From: Geosiphon pyriformis
Taxonomy: Eukaryota; Glomeromycota; Glomeromycetes; Archaeosporales; Geosiphonaceae
DNA length: 64,000 nucleotides
Assembly: GCA_016748015.1 (NCBI GenBank)
Contig: JAAOMT010000295.1
Coordinates: 1,370,604 to 1,434,603 of the forward strand
Reading direction: 5' to 3'
Positions 22,655 to 35,100 of the stretch are shown here, piece after piece; positions within the stretch are counted from its first letter, which is position 1; every line of letters starts with the position of its first letter. The translations under genes and the position numbers were made by a program. A model generated the notes under the pieces. That model saw nothing but the letters and a program-made list of their open reading frames with translations. It had not been told where the DNA came from and searched no databases.

Positions 22655-23630
22655 TGTTGTCAGAGGTTTTTGGTCTCTTTTTTTTAAATATTGTTAATGT
22701 CTGTTTACTTTGAATTTACATTTCTTGGAAGCTAATGAACCTCTGATAACTAAATATATCTTTAAATTATCTTTTATAATTTGAACTGCTGGACTTATAA
22801 GTGGAATGACCAATTTTGTGTCTGTTATTTTATATAATTAAATTGTAGTGAATGTCAACTTTTTCTCAGAAATTGCTTATCTAGAAGCTTACTAAAAATG
22901 TGTAGTTATTTTGTTGTAAAAGTCAATTCTTTTACAGAAATTTTGTTTGTAGACTATTTTAATAATTATAATAAGAAAAATAAAAGAAAATAAAAGAAAT
23001 ATAAAAGAAATAGAATTTCGTTAAAAAAATCGTTTTCTGGTTCAGACCTGAAGTCACTAACAGATTACTAAAATTGATAGCTAATCAATTTTAAAATGTT
23101 AATTGAGTTTCGAAAGAATTCTAAGTATAAATAGTTAAGGAATTTGGTTTTCAAGTATTTGATTTTTTTTTTTTTACTTTTTGTAAAGCTAATTAGTTTC
23201 AATTAAGATAATTCTGAATTAGATAAAATAAGATATATTTTTTCGAAAAAAAAAGCTTTTCTTTTATACAATTTGTTATAATACTAGTTTATAAACTTAA
23301 ACTTTTCTCGTTGCAATAATTTCAACAAACTAAATGATATATTTTGACAAACTACAAGTTATTTTGATGAACTATTAACTATTTTAGTAAGTTATCTGTT
23401 ATTTCTACAAATTTTAGCAAATTTTTGAATATTATATAGTTTAGAGTATTATGTAATTTAATTATCTTAATTTCTATTGTATAAATTGGATTATTAATTA
23501 AATAATGATATTTGATAATTTGATTAAATAATAAGAGATAATTTAAAATAATATTAATATATGCTAATTAATGATAGAAATTATAAGAGTAATTTTATGC
23601 TAGTTAATAGCTAAAATTCTATTCATAACA
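22655..23630 (-). repeat. 5' LTR of element B
   Basis: 976 bases, collinear with 3,629-4,605, with TGTTGTC start and ATAACA end. The primer-binding site adjoins it on the inner side. Confidence 0.9.
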
Positions 23631-24040
23631 ACACTAATATAATTTTATACTTTATATTAATACTCTTAAAATTTAATATTAGATATTAATTATATTTTTT
23701 AATAAATATTTATTTATATATTTTATAAAAATTAATAATTATACAAATTAAGAAAAAAATAAAAAAATTGATATTATTATATTAATTTTTGTTTCAAATA
23801 AATTTGATTTAAATATAAATAATTTTATAGAGCTTTAAAAGATTTTATTTATATATTTTTAAAAAAAATTAATAATCAGATTAGTAATTATATTAATAAT
23901 TTGGTTAATAATTAGATTAATCAACTAAGTTAAAATAGAATAATTAATTAATAATATTAATAACTAATATATATAAATAATTATGACTTAATAAATAAAT
24001 AAAACTAAAAAAAAATATAATTATTTTTTTTATTAAGATT
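23631..24040. other. AT-rich relic, possibly an old LTR
   Basis: Almost pure A/T with no legible coding. Around 23,870-23,960 repeated ATTAATNNATTA-type words resemble, on the minus strand, the 5' half of the H LTR (43,631-43,740). It may be a solo LTR relic; this is tentative. Confidence 0.25.
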
Positions 24041-26280
24041 AATAAACATGGCCCAATTACTATCTAGAAATAAGAAACAAATTAAAAATTCTAAGACTAA
24101 TTTTAATTTATGTATTTTCTATATATAATTAGCTACTTAAGCCAATTCAAACTATGCTATATTAATACAACAACAAAAAACTTATTCAAAGCTGATATTT
24201 TTTGAACTACATTAAATAATATAATACTATAAAAAATCAATCTAACTAGCTATTTGACTGTCTTTAAAAGATTAGTTTTAATACTATTAAACTTATGTAC
24301 TCAAAAAAATATTAAGTTAAAAAATATATTATTATCAATATTAATTAGAAAATCCAAATTACCAAACATGTTAATATTATCTATACAGCACTTTTTTTTA
24401 GCAAAACTATTTTTTTTTTTAACTTACCAACAACTCTGTTAAAAAAAGCTTAAATAAATCATAAATTTATTGATCTTAAGACTAAAAACACTGCTTAAAA
24501 CCAAATTATTCTTAATAAATTGTTTAAATACAGCAATTAAAAAGCCAATAGATTTAATAATTGACTCAATCAATACAAAAATTTTGGCTAAATTAGATTC
24601 CAAAAAAGTCAACCAAGAAGACACCAAAAAATTACTAATAATTAAAGAAAAAAAAACAAAAATTATTAAAAATAAAAACTAAAAAAACTCAAAAAAGCAA
24701 AAGCTTTGACATAAGATTTAGTACTCATAAAATATCATATAAATATCTTAAAAACCTTGAGACTTTTGGAAAAAAAAGGATGAAAACATCTTATAATTCA
24801 CAGTTAAATATTCCACTTTTTAATACTTAAAACAGCACTAACAATTAAGAATTTTCTACCAAATATAGTACTTTCTTAATATACTAGTCTTAATTACTAT
24901 AGTATCTAAATCAATTTAAAATTTAAATATAACCAAAGCAAACTGGAAATAATAACCAGAATTAAAAAAACAAAAAATAAAACAAGTTTAACCACCAACT
25001 TAAAAAATTATATTACTGATTTCAAAAACAGTACAACCAAAAAAAAGGTTAATCAACTTGGTTTTAAACTTATTATAAGACAAAATAGCCTTATTTTAAT
25101 TAACCAAACATTATTTTTGCCCACCAATACTAACCAATAATTCAAAGCAAATACAACAATATTTAACTCTTTAAAATAAACAACAACATATTACTAAACA
25201 TAAACAAATTTTAGCACAACATAAATAACCTTACTAAAAACACCAAATGCTATCTTAATATTAACAGCAGACACATCTAAAAACATATTATGCAAAGCAA
25301 CAATAGCAGAAATGAAACCAGACTTAGAAATTACCAAAGATCTAACAATTTTAAAAATAGTCAACCGAATAAAGCTTATAAGTTTGACCAAAAATGCAGC
25401 TTCCAAAAATTTTTAAGAAGCAAATTTTATACAAAAAAGCTTCACATTGTTTTTTAACACTAATTTTATACTTAAAAAACTATGTATAAACTGAAAAACA
25501 GTTTTAATATAAGTCAATTTGATCTTAAAAATAGCACTAAGAATTAAAATAAAGACTACCTACTTAGCAAATCTTTAATAATTAAAGATAATTTTCCAAG
25601 CACTATGAGTAACAGCACCAAAAACCAGTAGAAAAAATAATTCAGTTTTTATTTAATTAGCCCAATTTTTAAGAACAAGTAATTCAACAAGAGACTATTA
25701 TTTTGCTTTTAAAATTAGCAAAAATTTGCTAAAAAACACTGTATTTGACAATACAGTCAGTAATTAATTTTGGTTTATTTTAGATAATAACTAAATAATA
25801 CAACAGAGATCTTATTTAAGATTTTATTGGAAATCACAAAGAGATTTGGTGTAACAATAGTAGATATAAGTAACTGCTCTTACTTTTTTAAAACTTTGGT
25901 CTTTTTAATCATTATTTTTAAAGATATAGTGCTAAAAACATTAAGTATAAAAACTATAATAAAAAAGACTAATTTATTAACTAATTTGTTATTAAAAACT
26001 TTTAGATTCTTAAAAAAAGTAGAAACAATACTGATACTAATCTAAATATGTCTTTTTAAAAAAACTTTAACTGGTAAAAAACCAGTTAAAGATAAAAAAA
26101 ATGTTTTAGCAGTTATTAAAAACAGCTTTTCACTATTACTAACTAAAAAAAAAACTTCTAAAATGTTCTGTTTAACTATTTTTACAACAGAAAAAACTTT
26201 TTTGGTTGAAACTTTATAAGATACCAAAAAAAATACTAATTGCAACTTTTTTACTTTTTGTCTTAATTATGATCATAAAA
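24041..26280 (-). mobile_element. LINE D: 5' part of a LINE on the minus strand
   Basis: The minus-strand reading shows the N-terminal LINE protein. It starts near 26,245 (67 open codons with KVSTKKVFSVVK), continues through VFNNKLVNKLVF (about 25,960), and reaches a region with SKSGFISAIVALHNM and YVVVYFKELN...ALNYW (about 25,310-25,130). Then comes a coiled region with FLESNLAKIFVLIESI (about 24,600). These segments match my memory of LINE proteins in arbuscular mycorrhizal fungi. RT and RNase H are missing: the fragment runs into the AT-rich relic and the B LTR. Confidence 0.55.
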
Positions 26281-27394
26281 TTAAAAAAACAAAGAGTTTT
26301 TTAATATTTAATTATAATAGTATTAATTATTACAAATTAATAAAATAAAATTTTATATTTAATATTTTTTATTAATATTTTTAATTTAATTAGCTATTAA
26401 TTTTAGTAAATTAAATTGGTTTTTTTTAAGTTTATTAATATATTAATTTAATTTATTATTATTTTTAAAAAAAAGTTTATTGTTAAAAATTTTTAAATTT
26501 TATTACAAAATAACTATATTAACATAAAACTGGTTATTTTCTTATAAGTTCAATATTTTATAAATTTAAAATATAAAAAAATATTTTAAAAATAAATATA
26601 TTATCAAAATTTAACAATTTTTATTATATAATAAAATAGATATTAACAAATCAAAAAAAAACTACACTAAAATTTTTAATAATAATATTTATTATTTTAA
26701 AACTACACAAATAAAAAAACGGTTTGATAAATATTAAGTTTATTATTTTAATTAAAACTGTTAAAAAAATTTTCTTTAAATTAAATTTTAAATAATTATA
26801 AAAAATACTTTGAAAAAAACATAAAATATATGTGGTTTTTTAAAATATATATAAAACATATAATTTTGTAAAATAAATTTACTTATATTATAGTTTAAAA
26901 AAATTAAAATGTGTAAAAACTTTATTGAATTTTTAATAGTATTTATATTAATTATAAAAATAAAATAATAATTAATTTTAACTTAACTAATAATTACTAA
27001 GTTTATAATAGTTTAAATTAAAATGAAGTGTTTTTTTTTATGGCAAATTTTTTATAATCTATTTTTATGTAAAGTAAAAAACAATAAAAAAAATTTGTGA
27101 CTATTATATAAATTTTTGTTAAATTATAAATATTAATAAACTTTTTATTTAATATTTAAAGTCTTTATAAATAATATTTTTTGAATTAAAACAGATATGT
27201 TTTAATATTAAATATTTTAAATATAATTAATAATTTTTTTTTGGTAAATAATATTTTTATTAACAATATTAAAACAGTAATTATTTTAATTAAATATAAT
27301 TCAATATTAATTTAAATATAAAAAATTAATTAATTTTTGTAATTAAAATTAATAAGTTTTATTAATATTTAAATATATTTAAATACAATTAAAC
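26281..27394 (+). mobile_element. LINE E: RT segment of the oldest LINE (left piece of E-K-J)
   Basis: Extremely AT-rich, but collinear with LINE I and F RT. It has an ILIKTVKKI-like segment near 26,755, the FYDP-equivalent region near 27,050, and the catalytic box as Phe-Ile-Asn-Asn at 27,164-27,175. ILNI...NNIFINN.KTV follows up to about 27,310. The RT text breaks off where K begins at 51,581, consistent with insertion of LINE F between them. 26,281-26,640 is too decayed to read. Confidence 0.55.
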
Positions 27395-28232
27395 TTCTTT
27401 CTTCCTTATATTCAAAATCTTCTAAAGAGCAGTTTTTTAAAAAAAAAGTTTTTTTATTTTGTTTTTTTTGTATTATCACTTTTAATATTTTTTAAGCAAA
27501 TAATCTTTTTATGATAGATCTGATAACTGTTTTCAATAATAATATATCTAAAAAAAAGTGTTTAAAGAAGCTCTTCATGAATCTGTTAAAAGTTTTTTCT
27601 TTCAGAAAAAAAAGGTTTTTGTAGATAATATTAAGCATTCTAATAATAATAATAAAATTATTTTGGTCAAATTTGATTTTAAAAATAGTTTATATTTGAA
27701 CATAAATAGTAAATCTAATGATAGTAAAAATAATAATATTTTAATAGGCATTAATAGTAGTTTTTTTTGATTTAACAACAATAATCTTTAAAGCTAGAAA
27801 AGTTAATATTAACTTAGAATATAATTTTTTTATTAGCATAATCGACTTTAACATAAATTAAAATAAAAAATCTCTTTTTTTTTACTTAATATCTTTTTAA
27901 ACAAAAAGTGAATTGATTTCAAAATAGTAAAAACTCAAGTAGAAGTAGTTATCAAAAAATTTTTGCTTTAAATATTAATTTATTACAGTTGAAAACAAAA
28001 AAGTAATAACAAAAATACAGATTATTAAGAAAAATTTTTCAAAGATAAATAGTTTTAAAAGAGCCACTACTCTCTCAAAATTTGAAAAGATTATTAAATC
28101 AACATTTACATTAGAAAAAAACATAAAAAAAGCCATATTATTGGTTAAAAAAAATGATATTGAAATAAATAGTAATTTCAAAAAACAAAAATTTTATTCA
28201 AATTAAGCTGTAGTTATAAAAAAAATTTCTAT
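27395..28232 (+). pseudogene. LINE F N-terminal region
   Basis: A 70-codon open stretch (27,558-27,770) is Lys/Ser/Asn-rich with ESVKSFFFQKKKVFVDN and KHSNNNN. It is followed near 28,000-28,200 by TKIQIIKKNF, LSKFEKIIKSTFTLEKNI and VKKNDIEINSNFKKQ. This is the basic N-terminal domain of the LINE protein. It is interrupted by G just after a VIKKI.. segment. Confidence 0.6.
28229..28232. repeat. Target-site duplication of element G, left copy (CTAT)
   Basis: CTAT precedes the TGTTAC end of the left LTR and is repeated after the ATAACA end at 38,145-38,148. Confidence 0.8.
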
Positions 28233-29138
28233 TGTTACTCATAAAAATTTAAGAATTTATAATAAATATATAAAGTAGTTAATTAAAGATAAGCATAATA
28301 AGAAAAAAATTTCAGGATTTCTCTTAAGGAATTGCAGGATTCCAAAAATTTCAGAATTTTTCTCAAGAAATTGTAAAATTCCAGAAATTTCAGGATTTTT
28401 TTTAATTTAGGATTTCTAATTAGAAAAATTAAAGAAATCTGAGAAATCTTGTATAACAATAATTATATATATATAGTGAAAGTGCTAAAAGCAGAAAAAA
28501 CAAAGTTCAGTTCAGAATCAATACTCATGACCCATTAGTTTTTCCCTACTTCTTCTTTTAAATGTAGTTTTTATAACTTAAAATGGAATCAAATTACATA
28601 TCAATAAAATATTACCTATTATTTAAATCTATGTTATTATTATTTGAGTAAAAAAATATTACTTTCATTTTATTAATATTCTATATTAATAGAATCTAAC
28701 ACTTAATTATACTGGACCAATAGCTTTTAATCAAAACTATTAACAAGATAGTAATTTCTTAATTTTTTTTTAATTTTTTTAATTTTTAATTTTTAATTTT
28801 TTTCTTTTGTTTTATTGTTTACTAACTGATTAAAGAATTAATGTATGGAGTTATTAACATCAAAAAAGATTGATAAAAGACTTAGAAATAAGGATAGACA
28901 CTTAAAAATTAAGGATAGTTTATCAAAAAAACCAGCCACTATGCTGAAAAAAAAATTCACAGAATAAGCTTTTGAGAAGATACTAAAATAATAATTGAAT
29001 CTCTGTTTATTATACAAAAAACTTAACCAAAACCTTCAAATTACCAAAACTTTCAAATATTACTAATATAATTAACTATTAAGCACCAAGTTACAGATTT
29101 GTTATTTGTACCAACACCTTAAATAATTATTTATAACA
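28233..29138 (+). repeat. 5' LTR of element G
   Basis: 906 bases from TGTTACTC to ATAACA. A TATATATATATA box at 28,464-28,475 is followed by GTGCTAAAAGCAG, the same start-region arrangement as in C. 39-bp tandem repeats lie upstream. Confidence 0.88.
28309..28415. repeat. 39-bp tandem repeats in the G LTR
   Basis: Units of 39 bases at about 28,309-28,347 and 28,348-28,386, plus a partial third, each with ATTTCAGGATTT/ AAATTGNARGATTCC blocks. The partner array is at about 37,301-37,420. It occupies the LTR position where C has a different 40-bp array. Confidence 0.75.
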
Positions 29139-29169
29139 TTTAATGTTCCATATAAGATATAATTTAGCA

Positions 29170-30850
29170 GAAAACCAGCATTAACAACAATTATTTAAAA
29201 CAGTGGCCAAATCAGAACAAATAAGAACAAACCACTTGGAATTCACAAAAGCTTTATTTCAATATTATTAAATTTATTTAAAATTAACAAATAACCATTG
29301 GCCAACAGAATCAACTTTCAATTTTTATGTTAATAAAAAGATTAAATTTCACTTGGAAAACCAAAAAAATCCAGAAACAACACTCAACAATTTCTATAGT
29401 AAATTACTTCAGAGTACTATACTTCTACAAAATTATTTGTTTGTCTCAATAATTACAGAAATCAACAAGGAAATTGAGAAGTACACTAGACAGAAATTTT
29501 TTATTATCTTTACAGATAATAATAAAAAAAGTTATAAACACTAGCAAAAACACCAAAAAGAATACAACTATCTATATAGAAAAAACCAAAAGTAGTTTCA
29601 TTTATTCATTCATTATACTATTATACACAAGAAAGTACCATTTAAATAACATTAACTATAACCATATCAAAAACACTATTATTTAGAATACTGTTTCAAA
29701 ACAATAAAAAAAAAGCCAAATTATTAGAAATTTATGGCAATTTCTTTGAAGGATTTAAATCATGACCAATAACTTCATTAGGACTTTAATCATTACCATT
29801 CCAACCAGATTTTAGAGCTACTAGTTCTTAAAAAAGAATTGACTTAAAAAAAAAGAAAGACAATAATTAAGGAATTTATAATTAAAACCTGATCTTAGAA
29901 ACCTAAAAATACAAACTTTGATTGTTTCAACTTAGTAAAACCCAAACAATTCAAACTCTACTCTTATTGTTTTCCAAAACATATCTTTAGTAATTATGAT
30001 TAATTCACTTCTGATTGCACCAATGGCTATGCCACAACAACTGCAACAACAATAGTACTTTATACTAATAATACATATACCAATTACTAAACTTAAGAAG
30101 TTTATTGGTAAAGAAGACAATGCCCAAGTATGGCTTAATAATATGGAAAAAACTATTGCAGTCAACAGATAAAATAATGCCAGAGCATTCCAAGCCATCC
30201 CATATTTTCTGCAAAATACTGTCAACTCATAATATTAGAATTTCATGAACAAACCACAAGATTTTTTTATATTTAAAACCACAATATTTTAATGACAATA
30301 ATAACATTAACTATCTGTTAACTAGTTTTACTACAATTAAACAAGAAAACACAGAAGTAATTACTACATATTTGGGACAATTCCATCGAAATCTGCACCA
30401 AATCCAAACAATTAAAGTTGACTACTTTATAACACCACAAATCTTGAATCAATTTATTTGCAGATTATACAGTAGTTTTTTGCAATAAGTACATTCAATA
30501 CACTCAAATACTCTCTAAGATGCAGTTACTTATGCCAAAAATTTTGAATTGGCTAAGCTCAAAGCCAACCATGCTTAAGTCATAAATCTAATAATAAATA
30601 GATTATTTGAATTGGATACTAAATTAAAACAATTTAGTAATTCAATCAATTAAAAGTTAAAAGAATATTTAGCTAACAATTAGACAATTGATTAATCTTT
30701 ACAATATCACAAAAATTCAGAAAATTTTAACTAATTCTAACAACAATTATGTTTATCATTATCATTAAATTAATTATAACAACAGAAAACACATAATTGC
30801 AATTATTGTAATAAACAAAACTACTTAAAAATAGATTGTTACTTAAAAAA
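29170..30850 (+). pseudogene. Gag of element G (broken)
   Basis: The N-terminal domain is open at 29,353-29,544 (TTLNNFYSKLLQ, IITEINKEIEKYTRQKFFII, matching 17,369-17,794 of C). The capsid lies at 30,080-30,700 with KKFIGKEDNAQVWLNNMEK and AIPYFLQNT. The zinc knuckle at about 30,796-30,840 reads C-N-Y-C...Y...C; its His ligand is Tyr by C-to-T. Frames are disrupted throughout. Confidence 0.72.
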
Positions 30851-31429
30851 AAATAATCAATGATTGGAAAATCAATATTAAAACTCTAATTGCAGATTTC
30901 AAATCCCAAATTACATCAACATTTTGTTATTAGAACAATATTTTTTATTTTATACAATCATAATACAACAACTAATATACTTATCTTCAATCTATTAAAC
31001 TCTAATATCAGTAATTTATCAAGTCTCATAGCCATAAATAATTAATTAATCCCAACAAATTCTAGCACTACTTCAAAATATAGTACCAACCAAAAACCAA
31101 AAATTAAAGATTATTTACACTTAACAAAATTGGAGATTGACAATAGTTATATACCAATCAATTTTCAGTTTATCACAACAACTATCAAGATTACATTCAA
31201 GAAATTCGAGAACTGGGTACACCCAAAATCTGAATTTTCAGAACTATTTAAGTTTTCTGGTTATTTCAGAAAATGTCTAATCTAACAAACAAGAAACCAA
31301 TTAAAATCAACTATTTACTAACAATATTTTATCAGCAATTATAATTGAAAACAAATTATTTACTGCAATATTCTCTTTTGAATTTAAAAAACCAAATAAA
31401 ATTTTATTATTCAGTAGAACTGCTTTTAA

Positions 31430-31730
31430 CACCAAACCAATTACCACAATATATACCAATATTAAAGTTGATGGCTACTCTATTAAGCTAATTTTTGATA
31501 GTGGTTTTAGTAAGCAGCATTATTACACAACAACTCATGGATCAATTAGATTACCAAATTGATTGCACTGCCAATATCAAGATTATTACTACTAATGGAG
31601 CAATGAAAATGCTTATTAATAAAATTGATGACTTTCTGTTTAAAGTCAATAGCATTACAGCACCTATTAAGATTCTTTTAATAGAAATCACACAGTATTA
31701 AGCTCTCATTGGTAATAATTGGCTGTCTAA
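31430..31730 (+). pseudogene. Protease of element G (frameshifted)
   Basis: The catalytic FDSG motif survives near 31,495-31,506. The next segment shifts frame (SSIITQQLMDQLDYQID, open 31,495-31,701) and then reads IDDFLFKVNSI and QY.ALIGNNWLSKT. The preceding PITTIYTNIKVDG text runs straight from Gag without a frame change. That shows gag-pro-pol was one ORF and that the shift in C is a mutation. Confidence 0.7.
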
Positions 31731-31989
31731 AACCAATGTTGTGCTTAACTAAAATACTTAGGAGCTACAGCTTAATCAAGATGATTTGCAAATTTGGGTA
31801 CCTGCTACTTGTGATTATTTCAAACCATTCATTATGTATCCACTGATAAAATTTGAGAAAGAAAAAAAAACTTACTTGGAAAACTTATCAAATTTTATGG
31901 ACTGACAAAGACCACAATAAACTACTACTGATTCTAATCTGGAAAGAAAAAAAAGAGAAGAAGAAAGAAGAACAATTCTAAGCTACCAC

Positions 31990-32900
31990 TTCAACATATA
32001 TTCTATACAAAACCACTTTACTTATTGCCAACCCAAACTAATCTGCATTAATTGTGGCAAGAAATTGTCAACAAAAAGTATATGTTGTGGTAATAATAAA
32101 AAATAGTCAATAACAACCAAGTATTATTGTTACTCATGCATTTTTGAACACTTTGGATGACCCAAATAACAAAAAAAATAGAACAATAAGTCTTGTTTTA
32201 TATGTAAAACAATTCTGCCTGATAAAAAAATATGGAACAATATTCTTGGATAAGAAAAAATATGTGATAAATCATGTTAATATACAATTTTAATCAATAA
32301 CTGGATATGAAGAGAAACTTTGATTAATGTCATCTGAAAATAAATGCTAAAACAATTAGAAGGTTATTTTCATAATGAACACAAGATCTGAAAAATAGTG
32401 AGTATTAAAGCTGAAAATGCTTCATTTAATAAAGTATTGGAAATTAAAAACAACTTACTAATACTTTCTGAACCCAAATTTGTCTTAACTTTTGACTTTG
32501 ATGACAACATTATAAATGATCCCAAACAATTCTATAAGCACTACCAAAACCTAGCACTAACTTATAAAAAACAAGAGCAAAGACTAGAACAATTAAATAC
32601 AAAGCTGTGTAAACATTGCCTAATTTTCAGTTACTTTGAATATTGTAATAATTGTGATCTTATCTATAATTTACCATCACATATAATTTATTTGATCTCC
32701 AAAAAAAAACCAATTAGCAAATATGTAGCAAAATTAAAATCAAAATTTAATCTCAATTCAAACTCTAACAAGAACAACAACAATAGTTCTAACTTTATTT
32801 ACTATGACAATGACAATGATAATTTAAACTTTAATCACAATTCTGAACAATATATCACACTTCCAAATCTTTTTATGAAACAAGAATTAAAATAGTTCAG
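31990..32900 (+). pseudogene. Cys-rich module and acidic spacer of element G
   Basis: CINCGKKLSTKSICC (about 32,038-32,085), YYCYSC (32,120-32,140) and CFICKTILPD (32,190-32,222) repeat the CxxC pattern of C. The 165-codon open stretch 32,398-32,895 then gives the acidic HYQ..A.T.KEQEQ.LEQLNTK block, a second CKHC...YCNNC cluster and an Asn/Asp-rich low-complexity stretch leading into the dUTPase-like domain. Confidence 0.65.
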
Positions 32901-33770
32901 TAATAACAATAAAAATATTATGTTAGAATACATACATAATACTAATATAAAGTTTGATTTTAGGTATTTAGAAAAAACTGCTATCAGATTAAAATCACAT
33001 TTGCATATCAATATAAATCTAAAAATAGCACTGAAAATTTTAACAACAATAATAATTCAACTAGTTTTTATATTTAGTTTAGCAAAAAAAAGATTAATAT
33101 TAAAAAAGAAATAATTAATACAGAATATGTAGAAAATATTATTGCAATACTACAAAATGACTTAAAAAAAGAATATATAATTAAACCAAATAAAAAGATA
33201 GTATAAGCAATATTTCTGTTTTTGATTAAAATAGCTTAGTTAATATTAGTAAAAACAAGAAAAGAGTTAAGAATTACAGCAAAAGAGATAAAAAGATTTA
33301 GATCAATGGGTAAAATAAATATACCAGTTAATATGATAGAAAAAAAAACAATTAATAAAAAAAAAATTATCTCTACCTATTAATCAATTTTTATTTTATT
33401 ATATAACTAATATATATTAGTTATAAAAAAGAAAATAAAAGATTAACTTCAAATTTTTAAAGCTAAAACAAGCATTTATAGATTAGAAAAGATTGTTATT
33501 ACCAATTTCTATATACCAGCCAAGAACAATAAACATATCAAAATCTTCATATATAATATAAATAGAAACATTATAGAAGTACCAATAAAATTACCATTGA
33601 ATACTTAAGCATTAAAGTTGAGAATTAATTACCAAACACTATTCCAGATTTTTTACAACTTTGTAAATATGTAGATATTATATTACAAACAATATATAAA
33701 TAAAAAAAATGTTATTTGCTTTAATTAAAACAATTAAAACAAATAAACTTAGAAAACTTAGACTTATTTC
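32901..33770 (+). pseudogene. dUTPase-like domain of element G (broken)
   Basis: Motif 1 is recognisable as IKFDFRYLEKT (32,920-33,114, open 64 codons), motif 2 as FSLAKKRL, motif 3 as TEYVENIIAILQND, motif 4 as PNKKIV, and motif 5 is corrupted (EIKRFRSMGK). The order and spacing follow C. Residual open text continues as a degraded copy of the unknown stretch between dUTPase and RT. Confidence 0.6.
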
Positions 33771-35100
33771 AATAAATACAACTCAAAATACTACTTAACA
33801 ACTTCACTAATATCTTTGCCAGTAAAAACAGATTTGGCAGAACTAATATCATTTAGCATTAGATTAAGACTAGAGATATTATGCTAATCAAACAACAAGC
33901 ATACTAAATATTATTAGCTAGCCATAAAATTATTCGACAGAAAATTAACAAAATGTTAAACAATGAGTTAATTCAACTATTAATAAGTTCATAGTTATTA
34001 CCAATAATACTTGTTTATAAAAAGAATGAAAAGATTTGTTTTTGTATAAATTATTAGAAACTTAACAGTATTACTTATAAAGACAGTTATTCAACTTTAC
34101 AAATCCAAAAACTATTTGATGCTTTTAGAAAAAAGAAATAGTTTTCAACACTAGATTTAGACAATAATTATTGGTAAATAGTTATAAATTCAGCTGACAA
34201 AAAAAAACAGCATTTACAACCAAAGAAGAAAACTTTGAATTTAATATTATGTCCTTTGGCTTAATTAATACTCCAGCCACTTTCCAATAGCTAATAAAAA
34301 TTGTCTATACTGGATTATTATAGAAATCAGTAATAGTCTATTTAGATAATACCAATGTGTTTCCAAAACATTTAACAACTATTTTTATTATCTACAATAA
34401 GTATTTGAAAGATTAAAAAGAGCCAAACTAAAGTTAAATACTACTAAGTATTTTTTGGGTCATGTCATAAGCAAAAATAACATCAAAACAGATTCAGATA
34501 AGATTGAAATAGTCAAGAACTTTCCAGTACTAACCAACTTGATAGAACTAAGAGCATTTTTGAAATTTACTGAATATTATTATCACTTTATTCAAAACTT
34601 CTCCAAATTGGCTTAATTACTTCACCAGTTCCAAACAAAAAATGTCCAATATAAATGGACAAAAACCCAACAAGAAGCTTTTAATATCTTAAAAAAAAAG
34701 TTCATTCAAGCTTCAATATTAATCTATTCAAATTATTACAAACTATTTATTATTACTACAGATATATTTAATTAAGTATTAAGAGCCATATTATCTTAAA
34801 AAAAATTAGATAAATGAGAACATCCAGTAGCATATACTAACAAAAGTTTAAGTTCAACTAAAAAAAACTATAGAACTTTAGCATTAGAATACTTAACTAT
34901 CTATTAGGCTATCATTAAATAGAAAAAATATTTAAGTCGAAAATTTGATGTATATATTGATTACAAAAGATTGACATTAATTCAGAAGCAAAAATTTGGA
35001 AATGATCACCATACAAAATAGAAAATAGAATTATTACTGTTTAATTATACAGTATATTATAAAAAAAAAAAACAGAAATACTAACAGATTGTTATAAATA
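33771..35100 (+). pseudogene. RT and RNase H of element G (broken)
   Basis: KNEKICFCI.Y.KLN (34,020-34,060), FNIMSFGLINTPATFQ (34,240-34,290), the catalytic box as Tyr-Leu-Asp-Asn (34,339-34,350), LGHVISKN (34,455-34,480) and ELRAFLKFTEYYYHFI (34,547-34,594) follow C in order. RNase H continues to about 35,030 with IDYKRLTLIQKQKFGNDHH. Confidence 0.75.

Larger units (their letters stand above)
3629..23630 (-). mobile_element. LTR retrotransposon B (Ty3/Gypsy type), split by element C
   Basis: The element is bounded by two LTRs of 977 and 976 bases, both starting TGTTNTC and ending ATAACA on the plus strand. Coding order on the minus strand is Gag, protease, Cys-rich region and dUTPase-like domain (22,465 down to 18,809), then RT, RNase H, integrase and a post-integrase region (8,330 down to 4,620). 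Element C interrupts it between the dUTPase-like and RT regions. Without C its length is about 9.9 kb. The LTRs differ at roughly one base in five by eye, more than those of C, as expected for the older host of a nested insertion. The flanks carry no matching duplication (TTAG before, ACAC after) and come from different LINE regions. Confidence 0.85.
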
